DNA from: Thioalkalivibrio sp. ALJ12
GTDB taxonomy: Bacteria; Pseudomonadota; Gammaproteobacteria; Ectothiorhodospirales; Ectothiorhodospiraceae
Direction of reading: 5' to 3'
DNA: 64,000 bases
NCBI RefSeq assembly: GCF_000378305.1
Contig: NZ_KB899539.1
Location: 281,854-345,853 of the forward strand
The first letter of the stretch is position 1. Every line of letters starts with the position of its first letter. The translations under genes were made by a program, and so were the position numbers. Under the pieces are notes generated by a model, which saw nothing but the letters and a program-made list of their open reading frames with translations, had not been told where the DNA came from and made no database searches. This document shows, piece after piece, positions 35,713 to 45,798 of the stretch.

Positions 35713-37134
35713 ATGAGTCAACTCAGTCTACGAGCGGTGGCCGGTATGACGGATCTGAATGGACGCAGCCAGGAACTACGGATTGCTCTCACCGGTGAAC
35801 CAGGCGCTGCCCGCGACACGCAGGCGATTCTGTCCTGTCTCGGTTGTGAAACCGAATCCCATCAATCCCCCGAAGCCCTGATCGACCAGGGTTCCGACGC
35901 CGCAGCGGTGTGGTGGTGCGGCCCGGCCGCGGAGTTGGACCAGCGCCTGTTCGAGGGACTCAACGGGCAGACGACCGTGGTCGTGCAGCCCACCGATGGC
36001 GAGAAGGTCAGCGCCCCGGGTTCGGGTTGCGTGGTGGAGCACCCGTTGTCGATTGCCCAGGTGAGCCAAGTCTTGCAGTGGCTGCGGTACGGCCGCGAGC
36101 CCGGGCATGACGACATGCCGGGCCTGGTGGGGGTGCATCCGACGATGCTGGCGGTCAAGCGCCTGGTCGCGCAGGTGGCCCGTACCGATGCCACGGCGCT
36201 GATTCTGGGCGAAACCGGGTCCGGCAAGGAGGTCATTGCGCGGGCGATCCACGCGGCCTCCGATCGTGCGGACAAGCCCTTCGTCGCCGTCAACTGCGGC
36301 GCAATCCCGGCGGATCTTCTCGAAAGCGAGTTGTTCGGGCACGAGAAAGGGGCCTTTACGGGTGCCTTCACCGCGCGTACGGGCCGCTTCGAACTGGCCG
36401 GCGACGGGACGCTGTTCCTCGACGAGATCGGGGACATGCCGTTGCCGATGCAGGTCAAGCTGCTGCGTGTCCTGCAGGAGCGCGTGTTCGAACGCGTTGG
36501 TTCCAACAAGTCGATCTCCACCAATGCACGGATCATCGCGGCCACGCATCGCAATCTGGATGACGCGGTGACCGAGGGCAGTTTCCGTCAGGATCTGTTC
36601 TTCCGGCTCAATGTATTCCCCATCGAGCTACCCCCGTTGCGCGAGCGCGCGAGTGACATCCCGTCCCTGGTGGCTGCGCTGGAGGATCGGTTGCGAGAGC
36701 AGGGTATGACTCCGGCCCACCTGACCCCGGCCGTGATGGCGCACCTGAGCCAGCTGCCGTGGAAGGGCAACATCCGCGAACTGGCAAACCTGCTCGAGCA
36801 GTTGGCCATCATGTATCCGGACCTGCCAGTGGACCTCGGGCAGCTCCCTCCGCGGGTCCGCCCGGAGGGCATCGAAGACCTGACCATGCCGCCGCAGAGC
36901 GATGCGAATGGACAGGCCGGCAGCGCGCCGAATGGGGCATTGGGTCTGGCCCGCGAGGGGTTGCCCCCGGAAGGCGTGGACCTGCGCGGCTATCTGAATG
37001 ACCTGGAGCGCGAAATGATCGTCACGGCGCTGAACGAAACCGGGCAGGTCGTCGCCCGTGCGGCGCGCCGCCTCGGTATGCGCCGCACCACCCTGGTCGA
37101 GCGTATGCGCAAGTTCGGATTGGGCAAGGCCTGA
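35713..37134 (+). CDS. fleQ: Sigma-54-dependent flagellar master regulator FleQ
   Basis: A 473-residue enhancer-binding protein at the top of the polar-flagellum cascade; in Pseudomonas its activity is set by FleN (FlhG) and c-di-GMP. The N-terminal FleQ/receiver-like domain lacks phosphorylation residues, as is normal for FleQ. The AAA+ domain has GETGSGKE (166-173), the sigma-54 contact loop GAFTGAF and Walker [10 protein letters not shown] Fis-type helix-turn-helix ends the protein ([20 protein letters not shown]). The ATG at 35713 is used; the ATG at 35746 is equally possible. The 185 bases to the next gene hold a sigma-54 promoter. Confidence 0.92.
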   Translation: MSQLSLRAVAGMTDLNGRSQELRIALTGEPGAARDTQAILSCLGCETESHQSPEALIDQGSDAAAVWWCGPAAELDQRLFEGLNGQTTVVVQPTDGEKVSAPGSGCVVEHPLSIAQVSQVLQWLRYGREPGHDDMPGLVGVHPTMLAVKRLVAQVARTDATALILGETGSGKEVIARAIHAASDRADKPFVAVNCGAIPADLLESELFGHEKGAFTGAFTARTGRFELAGDGTLFLDEIGDMPLPMQVKLLRVLQERVFERVGSNKSISTNARIIAATHRNLDDAVTEGSFRQDLFFRLNVFPIELPPLRERASDIPSLVAALEDRLREQGMTPAHLTPAVMAHLSQLPWKGNIRELANLLEQLAIMYPDLPVDLGQLPPRVRPEGIEDLTMPPQSDANGQAGSAPNGALGLAREGLPPEGVDLRGYLNDLEREMIVTALNETGQVVARAARRLGMRRTTLVERMRKFGLGKA

Positions 37135-37271
37135 GGTTCTGCCCCTTGGCCCAGCATCGTCGGGAAGCCGTCAGGTGGGGGCCGCGTTGATACCGGAACG
37201 CCCGACGAGGATTTGACGACGCGCATCCGGACCCCTTGTTAAGTAACTGTAGTTATTTCGTTTCTTCTTTC

Positions 37272-37287
37272 TGGCTTGGTTCTTGCT
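37272..37287 (+). promoter_or_regulatory. Sigma-54 promoter of fleR
   Basis: TGGCTTGGTTCTTGCT has the invariant GG (37273-37274) and GC (37285-37286) 12 bp apart, as sigma-54 requires. Transcription would start near 37297, before the fleR ATG at 37320. A TAACT-GT-AGTTA palindrome (37244-37255) lies just upstream and could be an activator site. FleQ is the expected activator. Confidence 0.7.
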
Positions 37288-37319
37288 GGTTGCCTCCTGA
37301 ACTTCCGAGGAACCGGTAT

Positions 37320-38693
37320 ATGTCCAGAGCGACCATTCTCCTAGTCGATGCGGAACCCGCGCTGCGCGAGGCGGTGGTCCGCGTATTGGCGACGATCCCG
37401 CGCGTGCGGCTGGAATCTTGCCGGAGCGAGGCGCTACCGGTCGCACTGGAGACGCATCGCCCTCGTGCGGTTTTGGTGGCGCGCAGGGATGCCCCGGGCC
37501 ACTGGGCTGAGTTGGGGGCGCGGATGCCGGTCGCCGCGGTCGGGCACGACGCCACGCAGGACGCCGAGATCGGGGCCTTGCGTGAAGGCTTGGCCGCGCA
37601 TTTCGCCCTTCCCGAGATGGCCGAGTCCATGGCTGAATGGCTGCGTTCGGTGGCCAGGCCGTCGCCCAGCATTGTGGTTCCACGGATGGTGGCGCAGAGC
37701 GCCTCAATGCAGTTGTTGGACGCCTTTGTCTCGAGGATCGCCGCAAGCCCGGCGACGGTATTCGTCACCGGCGAGTCAGGCGTTGGCAAGGAGGTGCTGG
37801 CCCGCCAGGTGCATGCCCGCTCACCACGTGCGAACGGCCCGTTCGAGGCCGTCAACTGCGCGGCACTGCCGGAGACGATGCTGGAGGCCCTGTTGTTCGG
37901 GCATGCGAAGGGGGCGTTTACCGGGGCACTGGAGGCGCGGCCCGGGAAGTTCGCCCAGGCCCACGGCGGGACGCTGTTGCTCGACGAGGTCACGGAGATC
38001 CCGGTGAACCTGCAGGCCAAGCTGCTGCGGGTGCTGCAGGAACGCGAGGTAGAGCCACTGGGCGGCCGGCAGGCCCGCCGAGTGGATGTACGGGTGATTG
38101 CGACCTCGAACCGCGACCTGCGCGAGGCACTGGCGGAAGGGGTGCTGCGCGACGACCTCTACTACCGCCTGAATGTCTTTCCTGTCTGGATCCCGCCGCT
38201 GCGCGAGCGCCCGGAGGATATCGTGCCGCTGGCGCGCACCCTCTTGCGCCGGTTGAGCGGCAATGCCTTGACCGATCTCGATGCGTCTGCCCGGAAACGG
38301 CTGGTCGAGCACGACTGGCCGGGCAATGTGCGCGAGCTCGCCAATGTGATGGAACGTGCGGTGACGCTGCACGATGCGGCGCGTGGACCCGTTATCGGTG
38401 TCGAAGCGATCTGGCTGGACCTGGACATGCTGATGCCCTGGGGCACGCACGAGTGTCGGCCATCGGACGCTTCGGACCCGGATGACCGCGACTCGGTCGA
38501 CGAGAACTCGACGCCCATGCTGGAACAGACCCTGCAGACACAGGAGAGTCGGGTGATTCTCAATGTCCTGCGCGAGTCGGGCGGGCGCCGCAAGGAGGCC
38601 GCGGAACGTCTGGGAATCAGCCCCAGAACATTGCGTTACAAGATTGCCCGGTTGCGGGAATCGGGCTTCGCGGTGCCTTCGTCGAGTCACTAG
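37320..38693 (+). CDS. fleR: Sigma-54-dependent regulator FleR/FlrC homologue with degenerate receiver
   Basis: A 457-residue class II activator of flagellar structural operons. The start at 37320 follows GAGGA and gives [19 protein letters not shown]; an upstream in-frame GTG/ATG extension is not credible. The receiver fold is kept, but the acidic pair is changed (VDAE). The position four before the conserved Pro-Gly, where Asp is phosphorylated, is Arg (LVARRDAPG), and the switch Thr and Lys are also gone. The AAA+ domain is intact (GESGVGKE at 151-158, [15 protein letters not shown]), as is the Fis-type helix-turn-helix ([17 protein letters not shown]). No fleS kinase gene lies beside it. 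Confidence 0.9.
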   Translation: MSRATILLVDAEPALREAVVRVLATIPRVRLESCRSEALPVALETHRPRAVLVARRDAPGHWAELGARMPVAAVGHDATQDAEIGALREGLAAHFALPEMAESMAEWLRSVARPSPSIVVPRMVAQSASMQLLDAFVSRIAASPATVFVTGESGVGKEVLARQVHARSPRANGPFEAVNCAALPETMLEALLFGHAKGAFTGALEARPGKFAQAHGGTLLLDEVTEIPVNLQAKLLRVLQEREVEPLGGRQARRVDVRVIATSNRDLREALAEGVLRDDLYYRLNVFPVWIPPLRERPEDIVPLARTLLRRLSGNALTDLDASARKRLVEHDWPGNVRELANVMERAVTLHDAARGPVIGVEAIWLDLDMLMPWGTHECRPSDASDPDDRDSVDENSTPMLEQTLQTQESRVILNVLRESGGRRKEAAERLGISPRTLRYKIARLRESGFAVPSSSH

Positions 38694-38702
38694 TGAGACC
38701 AC

Positions 38703-38718
38703 TGGCACGGCCTTTGCT
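38703..38718 (+). promoter_or_regulatory. Sigma-54 promoter of the fliE operon
   Basis: TGGCACGGCCTTTGCT matches the sigma-54 consensus TGGCACG-N4-TTGCW throughout. GG is at 38704-38705 and GC at 38716-38717. Start predicted near 38729, 86 nt before fliE. A TCACTAGTGA palindrome (38687-38696) spans the fleR stop codon just upstream. Confidence 0.88.
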
Positions 38719-38814
38719 TCGTGCTGTTTCGACGCCAACAGGCCACATCGGGCATTGGCGCGAAGGGTAAGACACGCACACGTGGGCGTGGATGGCGAAT
38801 AGGGGAGTCGAATC

Positions 38815-39144
38815 ATGAGCGAGATGCAGATTCAGAACGTTCTGGCCCAGATGCGCCAGCTGACGCAGAGCTCGGGCGTGGAAGGGACCAATCCCGCACA
38901 GCAGCCGGGCAAGGTCGGCGGGGCGGATTTCCAGAACGTGCTGCGCGACTCGCTGCGCGGGGTGAATGATGTTCAGCAGAGTGCGACCGATCTACAGACT
39001 CGCTTCGAGCTGGGCGACGAGAACGTCAGCCTGCCCCAGGTCATGGTGGCAATGAACAAGTCGAGCATCGCGTTCGAGGCCACGAACCAGGTACGCAACC
39101 GGCTCCTGAATGCGTATCAGGAAATCATGCGGATGCAGGTCTGA
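38815..39144 (+). CDS. fliE: Flagellar hook-basal body protein FliE
   Basis: A 109-residue rod-MS ring adaptor, first gene of the fliEFGHIJ operon. The family C-terminus is clear: GDENVSLPQVMVAMNKSSIAFEA, then VRNRLLNAYQEIMRMQV. The start follows AGGGGAG, with a Gln-rich N-terminus typical of type III-exported proteins. Transcribed from the sigma-54 promoter at 38703. Confidence 0.95.
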   Translation: MSEMQIQNVLAQMRQLTQSSGVEGTNPAQQPGKVGGADFQNVLRDSLRGVNDVQQSATDLQTRFELGDENVSLPQVMVAMNKSSIAFEATNQVRNRLLNAYQEIMRMQV

Positions 39145-39173
39145 TGCGCGGACCGCACGGAGAATAAGTACTC

Positions 39174-40832
39174 ATGGCCGAGAACGCACAATCCCTGCCG
39201 ACCGTAATCACGGGTGGTATCCGCGAGTTCAATGGCATGCCGGCGGGGCGTCAGCTTGCGCTTCTGGGCATGCTCGCCGGCGCGATCGTGGTGATCGTGG
39301 CGGTACTGTACTGGGCCTTCCGGCCGACGTATGTGCCGCTGTTTCCGCGCATGGAAAGCGAGGAGGCAGCGGAAGTCGTGCAGGCGCTGTCCCAGGCCGG
39401 TATTTCATACCAGGTGGATGCCACGACCGGACAAGTGAAGGTGCCCCAGGGGGATCTGGCCGAGGCGCGACTGCAGCTGGCATCGGAAGGCCTGCCGCGC
39501 TCGGGCGATGTGGGCTTCGAGCTGCTGCAGGAAGACACCGGGCTGGGTACCAGCCGTATGGTGGAGGGGGCGCGCTTTCATCGCGCGATGGAGGGCGAGC
39601 TGGCGCGCACCGTTGCGTCTCTGGACGCGGTCGAACGGGCACGCGTGCATATCGCGCAGGCCGAACAGTCGGTATTCGTGCGCGATCGCCGCCCGGCCAC
39701 TGCCTCCGTGGTTGTTCATCTCCGGGGTGGTCGCTCGCTTTCCGAGTCGCAGGTGGCCGCGGTCGTGCATCTGGTGGCCTCCAGCACCTCGGAGCTCGAG
39801 GCGGAGCGGGTGACGGTGGTCGATCAGCGTGGCCGCCTGTTGACGCAGGACGGCGCCGATCGTGGCGGCATGGCCAGCAGTGACCGCCTGTCGTTCTCGC
39901 GCGAGGTCGAACAACGCTACGCCGAGCGCATCCACGATCTGCTGGCGCCGATCGTGGGTTCGGACAAGGTGCGTGTCCAGGTCAATGCCGATATCGATTT
40001 CTCGCAGGTGGAACGCACCGAGGAGCTCTACGATCCCGAGACCATCGCCCTGCGTTCGGAGCAGACGCGCGAGGACGAGCGCACCGGGATGGATGGTGGG
40101 CCGGCGGGAGTCCCCGGCGCCCTGACCAATCAGCCGCCGGAGGGCGGGGCGGTTGAGGGCGCTGAGGGTGAGGTGGCCCCGGCGCCGCTGCCGACGAGCC
40201 GCAGCGCCAACGTTACGCGTAACTACGAGGTCGATCGACGCATCAACCATATCCGCGAGGCGCCGGGCGGTATCCGCCGGGTGTCCACCGCGGTCGTGGT
40301 GGACTTCCGTGAGCAGCTGGGCGAGGACGGAGCCAGCGAGAGCGTGGCGCGCGATGCGGAGGAGCTGGAAAGGATCGAAGCGCTGGTGCGAGAAGCGGTT
40401 GGATTCTCGGAGGCCCGAGGCGATACGCTGAACGTCGTGACGGCGCCCTTTGAGGCCCCGGCGGAAGAAATGATCGAAGACGAGGTGCCGTTCTGGTCTC
40501 AGTCGTGGTTCCTCGAGATGGTCAAGATCGGCGCAGGCCTGTTGTTGGCGTTGATTCTGTTGCTCACGGTGGTTCGCCCGGCGCTCAAGCAGCTGATGGC
40601 AAGTCCGCCGCGTGATCCGCGGGCCGACCAGCAAAGGGCGCTGACGGACCAGTCGGACGAAGATAGTCCCGGTGCGCCGGCGGGCTCGCAGTCGGCCGTG
40701 GCCGCACTGACGGGCCCCAAGGGGCCCGATCAGCAGGAGATGGATCTCGAGGCGGTACGCGAGATGGTGCGCGAGGATCCGAAGCGCGTGGCGCAGGTAA
40801 TGAAGACCTGGTTGGGTGATGATGGCCGTTGA
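39174..40832 (+). CDS. fliF: Flagellar MS-ring protein FliF
   Basis: A 552-residue inner-membrane protein that assembles the MS ring, the platform of the basal body. Two membrane helices frame the periplasmic part (about residues 28-48, LLGMLAGAIVVIVAVLYWAF, and 447-467, MVKIGAGLLLALILLLTVV). Ring-building motifs between them include ARVHIAQAEQSVFVRDRRP and RNYEVDRRI. The cytoplasmic tail (VREMVREDPKRVAQVMKTWL) is the FliG-binding segment. It overlaps fliG. Confidence 0.96.
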   Translation: MAENAQSLPTVITGGIREFNGMPAGRQLALLGMLAGAIVVIVAVLYWAFRPTYVPLFPRMESEEAAEVVQALSQAGISYQVDATTGQVKVPQGDLAEARLQLASEGLPRSGDVGFELLQEDTGLGTSRMVEGARFHRAMEGELARTVASLDAVERARVHIAQAEQSVFVRDRRPATASVVVHLRGGRSLSESQVAAVVHLVASSTSELEAERVTVVDQRGRLLTQDGADRGGMASSDRLSFSREVEQRYAERIHDLLAPIVGSDKVRVQVNADIDFSQVERTEELYDPETIALRSEQTREDERTGMDGGPAGVPGALTNQPPEGGAVEGAEGEVAPAPLPTSRSANVTRNYEVDRRINHIREAPGGIRRVSTAVVVDFREQLGEDGASESVARDAEELERIEALVREAVGFSEARGDTLNVVTAPFEAPAEEMIEDEVPFWSQSWFLEMVKIGAGLLLALILLLTVVRPALKQLMASPPRDPRADQQRALTDQSDEDSPGAPAGSQSAVAALTGPKGPDQQEMDLEAVREMVREDPKRVAQVMKTWLGDDGR

Positions 40833-41835
40833 CAAGCAACCCAAGAAGCTCGATGGCGCGGAACGCGCCGCGGTGTTCATGATGAGTCTCGGCGAGGATG
40901 CCGCCGCCGAGGTCATGCGCCATATGGGGCCCAAAGAGGTCCAGAAGATCGGGACCGCGATGGCCTCGATGGACCGCATCTCGCGCGCGGATGTGGACTC
41001 CGCGCTGCACGAGTTTTCCGCGCATGTGCAGGAGCAAACGGCGCTCGGCGTGGGTGCGGACGAGTACGTGCGCAGCGTGCTGGAGAACGCCCTTGGCGAG
41101 AAGGCCTCGGGCGTCATCGACCGGATCCTGCTGGGGCGCAATTCCAAGGGGATCGAGGCCCTTAAGTGGCTGGACCCGCGCGCGATCGCCGACATGCTGC
41201 GTAACGAACACCCACAGATCGTCGCGATCGTCCTGTCGCACCTGGATTCCGATCAGGCATCGGACACGCTGCAATACCTGCCTACCCGCGTGCAGACGGA
41301 CGTCGTGATGCGAATCGCGACGCTGGACGGCATCCAGCCGCAGGCGCTGCAGGAGCTGGATGAAATCCTCGATCGTCAGCTTTCGGGGAATGCCGCCAGC
41401 AAGACCTCGATGCTGGGTGGGGTTCGCACGGCGGCCAACATCATGAATCTGATGGAAGGGTCGCGCGAGGCCGAGATCATGGAATCCATCAAGGAGTCCG
41501 ATTCGGACCTTGGCGGGCGGATCGAAGAAGAGATGTTCGTCTTCGAGAACCTGGTGGATATCGACGATCGCGGCATCCAGACTCTGTTGCGCGAGATCTC
41601 GACAGACTCGCTGGTGCTGGCCATGAAGGGCGCCGAAGAGGAGCTCCAGGACAAGATTTTCCGCAATATGTCGAAGCGTGCGGCCGAGATGCTGCGTGAG
41701 GATCTGGAGGCCAAGGGCCCGGTCCGCGTGAGCGAGGTCGAGGCGGCGCAGAAGGAGATCCTGGCGGTGGCCCGTCGCCTCGCCGAGAACGGCGAGATCG
41801 TGCTCGGCGGGCAGGGTAGCGAGGCGATGTTGTGA
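40819..41835 (+). CDS. fliG: Flagellar motor switch protein FliG
   Basis: Rotor protein of about 338 residues that couples the MS ring to the stator and C-ring. Typical blocks are GAERAAVFMMSLGEDAAAEV, NEHPQIVAIVLSHL and the C-terminal charged torque helix region KGAEEELQDKIFRNMSKRAA. Three start codons stand in a row (GTG 40816, ATG 40819, ATG 40822); I choose 40819. It overlaps the end of fliF and, by GTGA, the start of fliH. Confidence 0.95.
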   Translation: MMAVDKQPKKLDGAERAAVFMMSLGEDAAAEVMRHMGPKEVQKIGTAMASMDRISRADVDSALHEFSAHVQEQTALGVGADEYVRSVLENALGEKASGVIDRILLGRNSKGIEALKWLDPRAIADMLRNEHPQIVAIVLSHLDSDQASDTLQYLPTRVQTDVVMRIATLDGIQPQALQELDEILDRQLSGNAASKTSMLGGVRTAANIMNLMEGSREAEIMESIKESDSDLGGRIEEEMFVFENLVDIDDRGIQTLLREISTDSLVLAMKGAEEELQDKIFRNMSKRAAEMLREDLEAKGPVRVSEVEAAQKEILAVARRLAENGEIVLGGQGSEAML

Positions 41836-42533
41836 CATCCCGTCCCGGCGCCCAGGTGCGGGTCCATGACCCCGACGCGTCGGTTTGGGAACCGCCAGAG
41901 ATTGGCGATGAAGGCCTGCGGCCGCCCCGACGACTGCCCACGGCCGCCGAGATCGAGGCGATCGAGGAACAGGCACGTCAGAATGGCTTCGAGGCCGGAT
42001 ACGCCGAAGGCCACGAGGTCGGGAAACAGGAGGCCGAGAAGGCCGCGCGGGCAAAGTCGGACAAGCAGCTGCGCGAGACGGTCGCCAGACTGGAGTCATT
42101 GGCGGGTGGGCTGACCGACCCGTTGGCCGAAGCAGCCGACCAGCTGGAGCCGGAGCTGCTGGCGTTGACCGTCGCCCTGGCCCGCAAAGTGCTGTCTGCC
42201 GAGCTGGAGACCCGACCGGAACTGATCGAACAGGTATTGCATCAGGCCTTGGCACAACTGCCTGGGCGGAATCAGGAAGTGCGGGTGCATGTGCACCCGG
42301 ATGACCGCAACCTGCTGGAAGAGTATGTCCAGTCGCTGGATACGCGGGTGCGCTGGGTCGCGGATACGAACCTTGTTCGGGGTGGCTGCCGCGTCGAGTC
42401 GGGCGCGGCGTCTGTGGACGCCTCGCTGGAGCGCCGCCTGCAACAGGCGGTCGAGGCGGTCTGGGGCGATCTGGCTGAGCCTGCCCGTTCGACGGCGCCC
42501 GAGGATACTTCGGTATCGGGGGACGATTCATGA
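41832..42533 (+). CDS. fliH: Flagellar assembly protein FliH
   Basis: A 233-residue regulator of the export ATPase FliI; it delivers FliI to the export gate. The central segment has the FliH glycine-repeat pattern ([19 protein letters not shown], with AxxxG spacing), followed by a coiled coil and the V-ATPase E-like C-terminal domain. GTG start overlapping the fliG stop; ATGA overlap with fliI. Confidence 0.9.
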   Translation: MTSRPGAQVRVHDPDASVWEPPEIGDEGLRPPRRLPTAAEIEAIEEQARQNGFEAGYAEGHEVGKQEAEKAARAKSDKQLRETVARLESLAGGLTDPLAEAADQLEPELLALTVALARKVLSAELETRPELIEQVLHQALAQLPGRNQEVRVHVHPDDRNLLEEYVQSLDTRVRWVADTNLVRGGCRVESGAASVDASLERRLQQAVEAVWGDLAEPARSTAPEDTSVSGDDS

Positions 42534-43906
42534 GCTCGCCCCTCGATACCCTGCGCAAGCGTGGGCAAGAGCAACTGACCACCGGGCTTCTGGATCGTCT
42601 GCAGCAGTCGCGTGGCCGGCTGGAGCGCGTGCAACCGCCACAGTCCGAAGGCCGCCTGTCGCGGCTGACGGGCCTGACCTTCGAGGCCGAGGGGTTGCGC
42701 CTTCCGATGGGTGGCCGGGCGCTGATTCACGGCGAGAATGGCGCGGCCGTCCCGGCGGAGGTGGTGGGGTTTCAGAACGACCGCACCTTTCTGATGCCGG
42801 AGGAGCTGGCCTCGGGCCTGACGCCTGGTGCGCGCATTGAACCACTGGATATCCAACGCGAGATCCCGGTCGGGGACGCGCTGCTCGGGCGCGTGATCGA
42901 TGCCAATGGCCAGCCGCTGGATGGCAAAGGGCCCTTGCGCGCGCGTGACCACAGTCCGCTGTCGGGGCGCCCGATCAACCCGCTACAGCGGGCGCCGGTG
43001 CGGGAACCGCTGGATGTCGGGATTCGCTCGATCAACGGCCTGCTGTCGGTCGGCCGTGGGCAGCGGCTGGGCCTGTTCGCCGGGTCCGGTGTCGGGAAGA
43101 GTGTTCTGCTCGGGATGATGACGCGCAATACCAACGCCGATGTGATCGTGGTTGGTTTGATCGGCGAGCGTGGTCGTGAAGTGAATGAATTCATTCATGA
43201 GATCCTGGACGAGGAGTCCCGCCAGCGCACCGTTGTCGTGGCCGTGCCCGCCGACCAGTCGCCGCTGCTGCGCCAGCATGGGGCCTGGGTGGCCACCACG
43301 GTGGCGGAGTCGTTTCGTGACCGTGGGCTCAATGTGCTGCTGTTGATGGATTCGCTCACGCGCTTTGCTCAGGGGGCGCGCGAAATCGCGATGGCGATTG
43401 GCGAGCCACCGGCCTCGAAGGGCTATGCCGCCTCGGTGTTTGCGCGTCTGCCGCAATTGGTGGAGCGGGCCGGTAACGGGGATGTGGGCGGTGGTTCGAT
43501 CACGGCGTTCTATACGGTGCTGGCCGAGGGGGATGACCAGAACGACCCGATCGTGGATGCGGCGCGTGCGATCCTCGATGGGCACGTGGTCCTGTCGCGC
43601 GAGATCGCGGAGACCGGGCGCTATCCCGCGATCGACGTGTCGGCGTCGGTCTCGCGAGTGATGAGCGCGCTGATCACGCCGGAGCACGAGCAGGCGGCCC
43701 GGCGCTTCCGGGATCTGGCCTCGACCTACATGCGCAACCGCGACCTGATTGCCGTGGGTGCCTACCGCAGGGGGGCGGATACCCATCTGGACGAAGCGGT
43801 GACGATGCACGAGCGGCTGGAGGCCTATCTTGGGCAGGGCCGCGACGAGGCGGTCGGGTTTGATCAGGCCCGCGACGAACTGCTGGCCTTGATCGGGGGC
43901 GCCTGA
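42530..43906 (+). CDS. fliI: Flagellum-specific export ATPase FliI
   Basis: A 458-residue F1-beta-like hexameric ATPase that powers or aids unfolding of export substrates. The P-loop [17 protein letters not shown] is near residue 181, then [12 protein letters not shown], Walker [13 protein letters not shown] and the [21 protein letters not shown] block. The C-terminus ends in the helical substrate-handling domain. It overlaps fliH and sits 1 nt before fliJ. Confidence 0.96.
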   Translation: MSSPLDTLRKRGQEQLTTGLLDRLQQSRGRLERVQPPQSEGRLSRLTGLTFEAEGLRLPMGGRALIHGENGAAVPAEVVGFQNDRTFLMPEELASGLTPGARIEPLDIQREIPVGDALLGRVIDANGQPLDGKGPLRARDHSPLSGRPINPLQRAPVREPLDVGIRSINGLLSVGRGQRLGLFAGSGVGKSVLLGMMTRNTNADVIVVGLIGERGREVNEFIHEILDEESRQRTVVVAVPADQSPLLRQHGAWVATTVAESFRDRGLNVLLLMDSLTRFAQGAREIAMAIGEPPASKGYAASVFARLPQLVERAGNGDVGGGSITAFYTVLAEGDDQNDPIVDAARAILDGHVVLSREIAETGRYPAIDVSASVSRVMSALITPEHEQAARRFRDLASTYMRNRDLIAVGAYRRGADTHLDEAVTMHERLEAYLGQGRDEAVGFDQARDELLALIGGA

Positions 43907-43907
43907 A

Positions 43908-44360
43908 ATGGATTCTCGGCGGCTGGAACGTCTTTTGCGTCTGCGACGCATCGAGGAAAGTGAAGCCACGCGCCAACTGGGAGCGCGACTGCAACAACTG
44001 GACGCTGTCGAGACCCAGCGGACCCAGCTGGAGGGCTATCAGCTCGAGTATCTCCGCGCGCCACTGCCCGATGACACAAATCAGCTCAAGTGGCTTTCCG
44101 GGATGCGGGATCAACTGCGGCATGCCCTGGAACAGCAGGATCTTCGCGCGCAGGCCGCGGGTGCCCAGGCGGAGCAGGCACGCCAGGAGTGGCTGCTCCG
44201 CCACCGGGCGGTGATGTCCCTGGAAAAGCTCCTGGAGCGCCGAATTGCTGAACAGGAGCGGGAGGCCGACCGCCGACGCCAGCATGAGCAGGACATGTGG
44301 GCGACCCGGCAGGTGCACACGCGCACGCAGGATGCGAACAACGACTGGCAAGAATCTTGA
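43908..44360 (+). CDS. fliJ: Flagellar export chaperone FliJ
   Basis: A 150-residue coiled-coil stalk protein of the export ATPase. It opens RRLERLLRLRRIEESEATRQ and is predominantly charged helix rich in Gln, Glu and Arg, as FliJ is. Position directly after fliI confirms the call. Confidence 0.9.
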   Translation: MDSRRLERLLRLRRIEESEATRQLGARLQQLDAVETQRTQLEGYQLEYLRAPLPDDTNQLKWLSGMRDQLRHALEQQDLRAQAAGAQAEQARQEWLLRHRAVMSLEKLLERRIAEQEREADRRRQHEQDMWATRQVHTRTQDANNDWQES

Positions 44361-44376
44361 ATAAGCTGACCAGGAA

Positions 44377-44403
44377 TGCCCGGCAACGGTTGCCAGCCGG
44401 GCA
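44377..44403 (+). repeat. Intercistronic hairpin fliJ-fliK
   Basis: TGCCCGGC (44377-44384) pairs perfectly with GCCGGGCA (44396-44403), and GCAAC/GTTGC can extend the stem. There is no T-run. It lies 8 nt upstream of the fliK ribosome site and could lower fliK expression or stabilise mRNA ends. Confidence 0.6.
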
Positions 44404-44423
44404 ATGAATCAGAGGATCCATTG

Positions 44424-45509
44424 ATGATCGCGACAGGCAATGCCGGTCAGGGGATGATGCCGCTGCTGCAGTTGTTGGGGGCTGGCAGTGACCTCAAGGA
44501 CCTTCAGGCGCTCGAAGGGCTGAAGGACCTGAAAACCGCAGACGGCGCGGGCTTCCTCGATATTCTTCAGCCGCAGCTCGAGGCGCTGCTGGTCGATCTG
44601 GGCGTCGGTGAAGAGGAGCTTGAGGGGCTCGATCTGGAGGGCATGCTGGCCCGCTTGCAGTCCCTGATGGACGAGGGAGAACTGGCCGTCGAGATCGAGC
44701 CGGGCGGCAAGGATTTGCCGCTGGCCGCGCTCATGACGGCAGTGGATGATCGCCCTGGTCCGCCCGCTGCGCGGATGGACCGCGCCGATGACAGCGGTGG
44801 TGCGCGCGAGATCAAGCCGTTGCCGGCGGCGGTCATGCGGCTGTTCCTCGAGTCTAGCCAGGGCCCGACTGGCGCGGCTGGTTCGGGCAGTGGGGCGGGT
44901 ACCGAGCTGCTGGGTCCGAACAGTCGCCTTTCGCGTGAAAATGTGCTGGAACTGCTGGCGCAATGGATGTCCCAGGGGACGGACACGCAAAGGGGGCAGG
45001 GACGCGCGGAACCCCTGGCCGGTATTCTGCCGGCGCATGCACAGGCTGCGGAAGGTAGCGAGGGCTCACGCAGTCCGCTGCGCCTGGACCTGGCGCGGCT
45101 GCTGCAGCCGGGTGGCGAGCGCGAGCTGACGGACCAGATCCGCATGCTGGCGCGTGCCCAGGGCGGCCGTACGGAGATCAAGCTGCACCCGCCGCAACTG
45201 GGGACACTCGATGTCCGTCTGAACGTCGATGGTGATCGGGCCACAGTCCAGTTCATCAGTGCAAATCCGGTGACCCGCGAGGTCCTGGAGGCGGCGATGC
45301 CCCGGCTGCGTGAGAGTCTCGCCCAGAGTGGGCTTACGCTCGAGGATGCGACCGTGTCCGATCAGGCGACCGAAGAGCGCGAAGGTCAGCAGGCATTGGC
45401 TGACGGGCAGCGGGCTGGGAACGAGGCCGATGAGCCCGAGGCCGAGGGCGAGCAGGCCACGGGTAGCACCCTTTCGATCCTGAACCGCCGGCTCGACCTC
45501 TTTGCCTGA
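44424..45509 (+). CDS. fliK: Flagellar hook-length control protein FliK
   Basis: A 361-residue molecular ruler that switches export from hook to filament. The start at 44424 follows AGAGGA; an earlier in-frame ATG at 44376 lies in the hairpin and is not used. The C-terminal Flg_hook domain is clear: ARAQGGRTEIKLHPPQLGTL, then LDVRLNVDGDRATVQFIS and REVLEAAMPRLRESLAQSG. The N-terminal half is low-complexity and variable, as usual. It is the last gene of the fliE operon before the fliL promoter. Confidence 0.9.
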   Translation: MIATGNAGQGMMPLLQLLGAGSDLKDLQALEGLKDLKTADGAGFLDILQPQLEALLVDLGVGEEELEGLDLEGMLARLQSLMDEGELAVEIEPGGKDLPLAALMTAVDDRPGPPAARMDRADDSGGAREIKPLPAAVMRLFLESSQGPTGAAGSGSGAGTELLGPNSRLSRENVLELLAQWMSQGTDTQRGQGRAEPLAGILPAHAQAAEGSEGSRSPLRLDLARLLQPGGERELTDQIRMLARAQGGRTEIKLHPPQLGTLDVRLNVDGDRATVQFISANPVTREVLEAAMPRLRESLAQSGLTLEDATVSDQATEEREGQQALADGQRAGNEADEPEAEGEQATGSTLSILNRRLDLFA

Positions 45510-45527
45510 GTAAGTCTGTTTGTAAGA

Positions 45528-45553
45528 GACCGGGTGCGTAAACCCGCCCGGTC
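45528..45553 (+). terminator. Terminator-like hairpin after fliK
   Basis: GACCGGG (45528-45534) pairs with CCCGGTC (45547-45553), with GCG/CGC-type pairing possible inside. The following GTTCCTA is only weakly T-rich, so termination may be partial. Confidence 0.45.
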
Positions 45554-45708
45554 GTTCCTACCCCCGGTTGTTGTGCCGCCAAGATCCCGTCTTCTGCCGG
45601 GTTCGGGGCGGCTGAATCTTGACGATTCCCTTTTTTGTTCCTGGCTGCACCCCTCCAGTGTTCTCTTGGATTCCGCGTAAGTAGCGGAAATAATTATATA
45701 AAATGATG

Positions 45709-45726
45709 TTGGCACTGCCTTTGCTA
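45709..45726 (+). promoter_or_regulatory. Sigma-54 promoter of the fliL operon
   Basis: TTGGCACTGCCTTTGCTA carries GG at 45711-45712 and GC at 45723-45724, matching the sigma-54 consensus almost fully. An A/T-rich tract (45689-45704) of the kind bound by IHF lies directly upstream. A TTCCGC-N7-GCGGAA palindrome (45671-45689) precedes that and may be an activator site. Start predicted near 45736, 63 nt before fliL. Confidence 0.88.
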
Positions 45727-45798
45727 TGAGTTCAGGCAATAGTCAGCGCGATCCCGTGCCGTCAACATGGACGGATTCACGAATCTCGAGGGTGGGAA

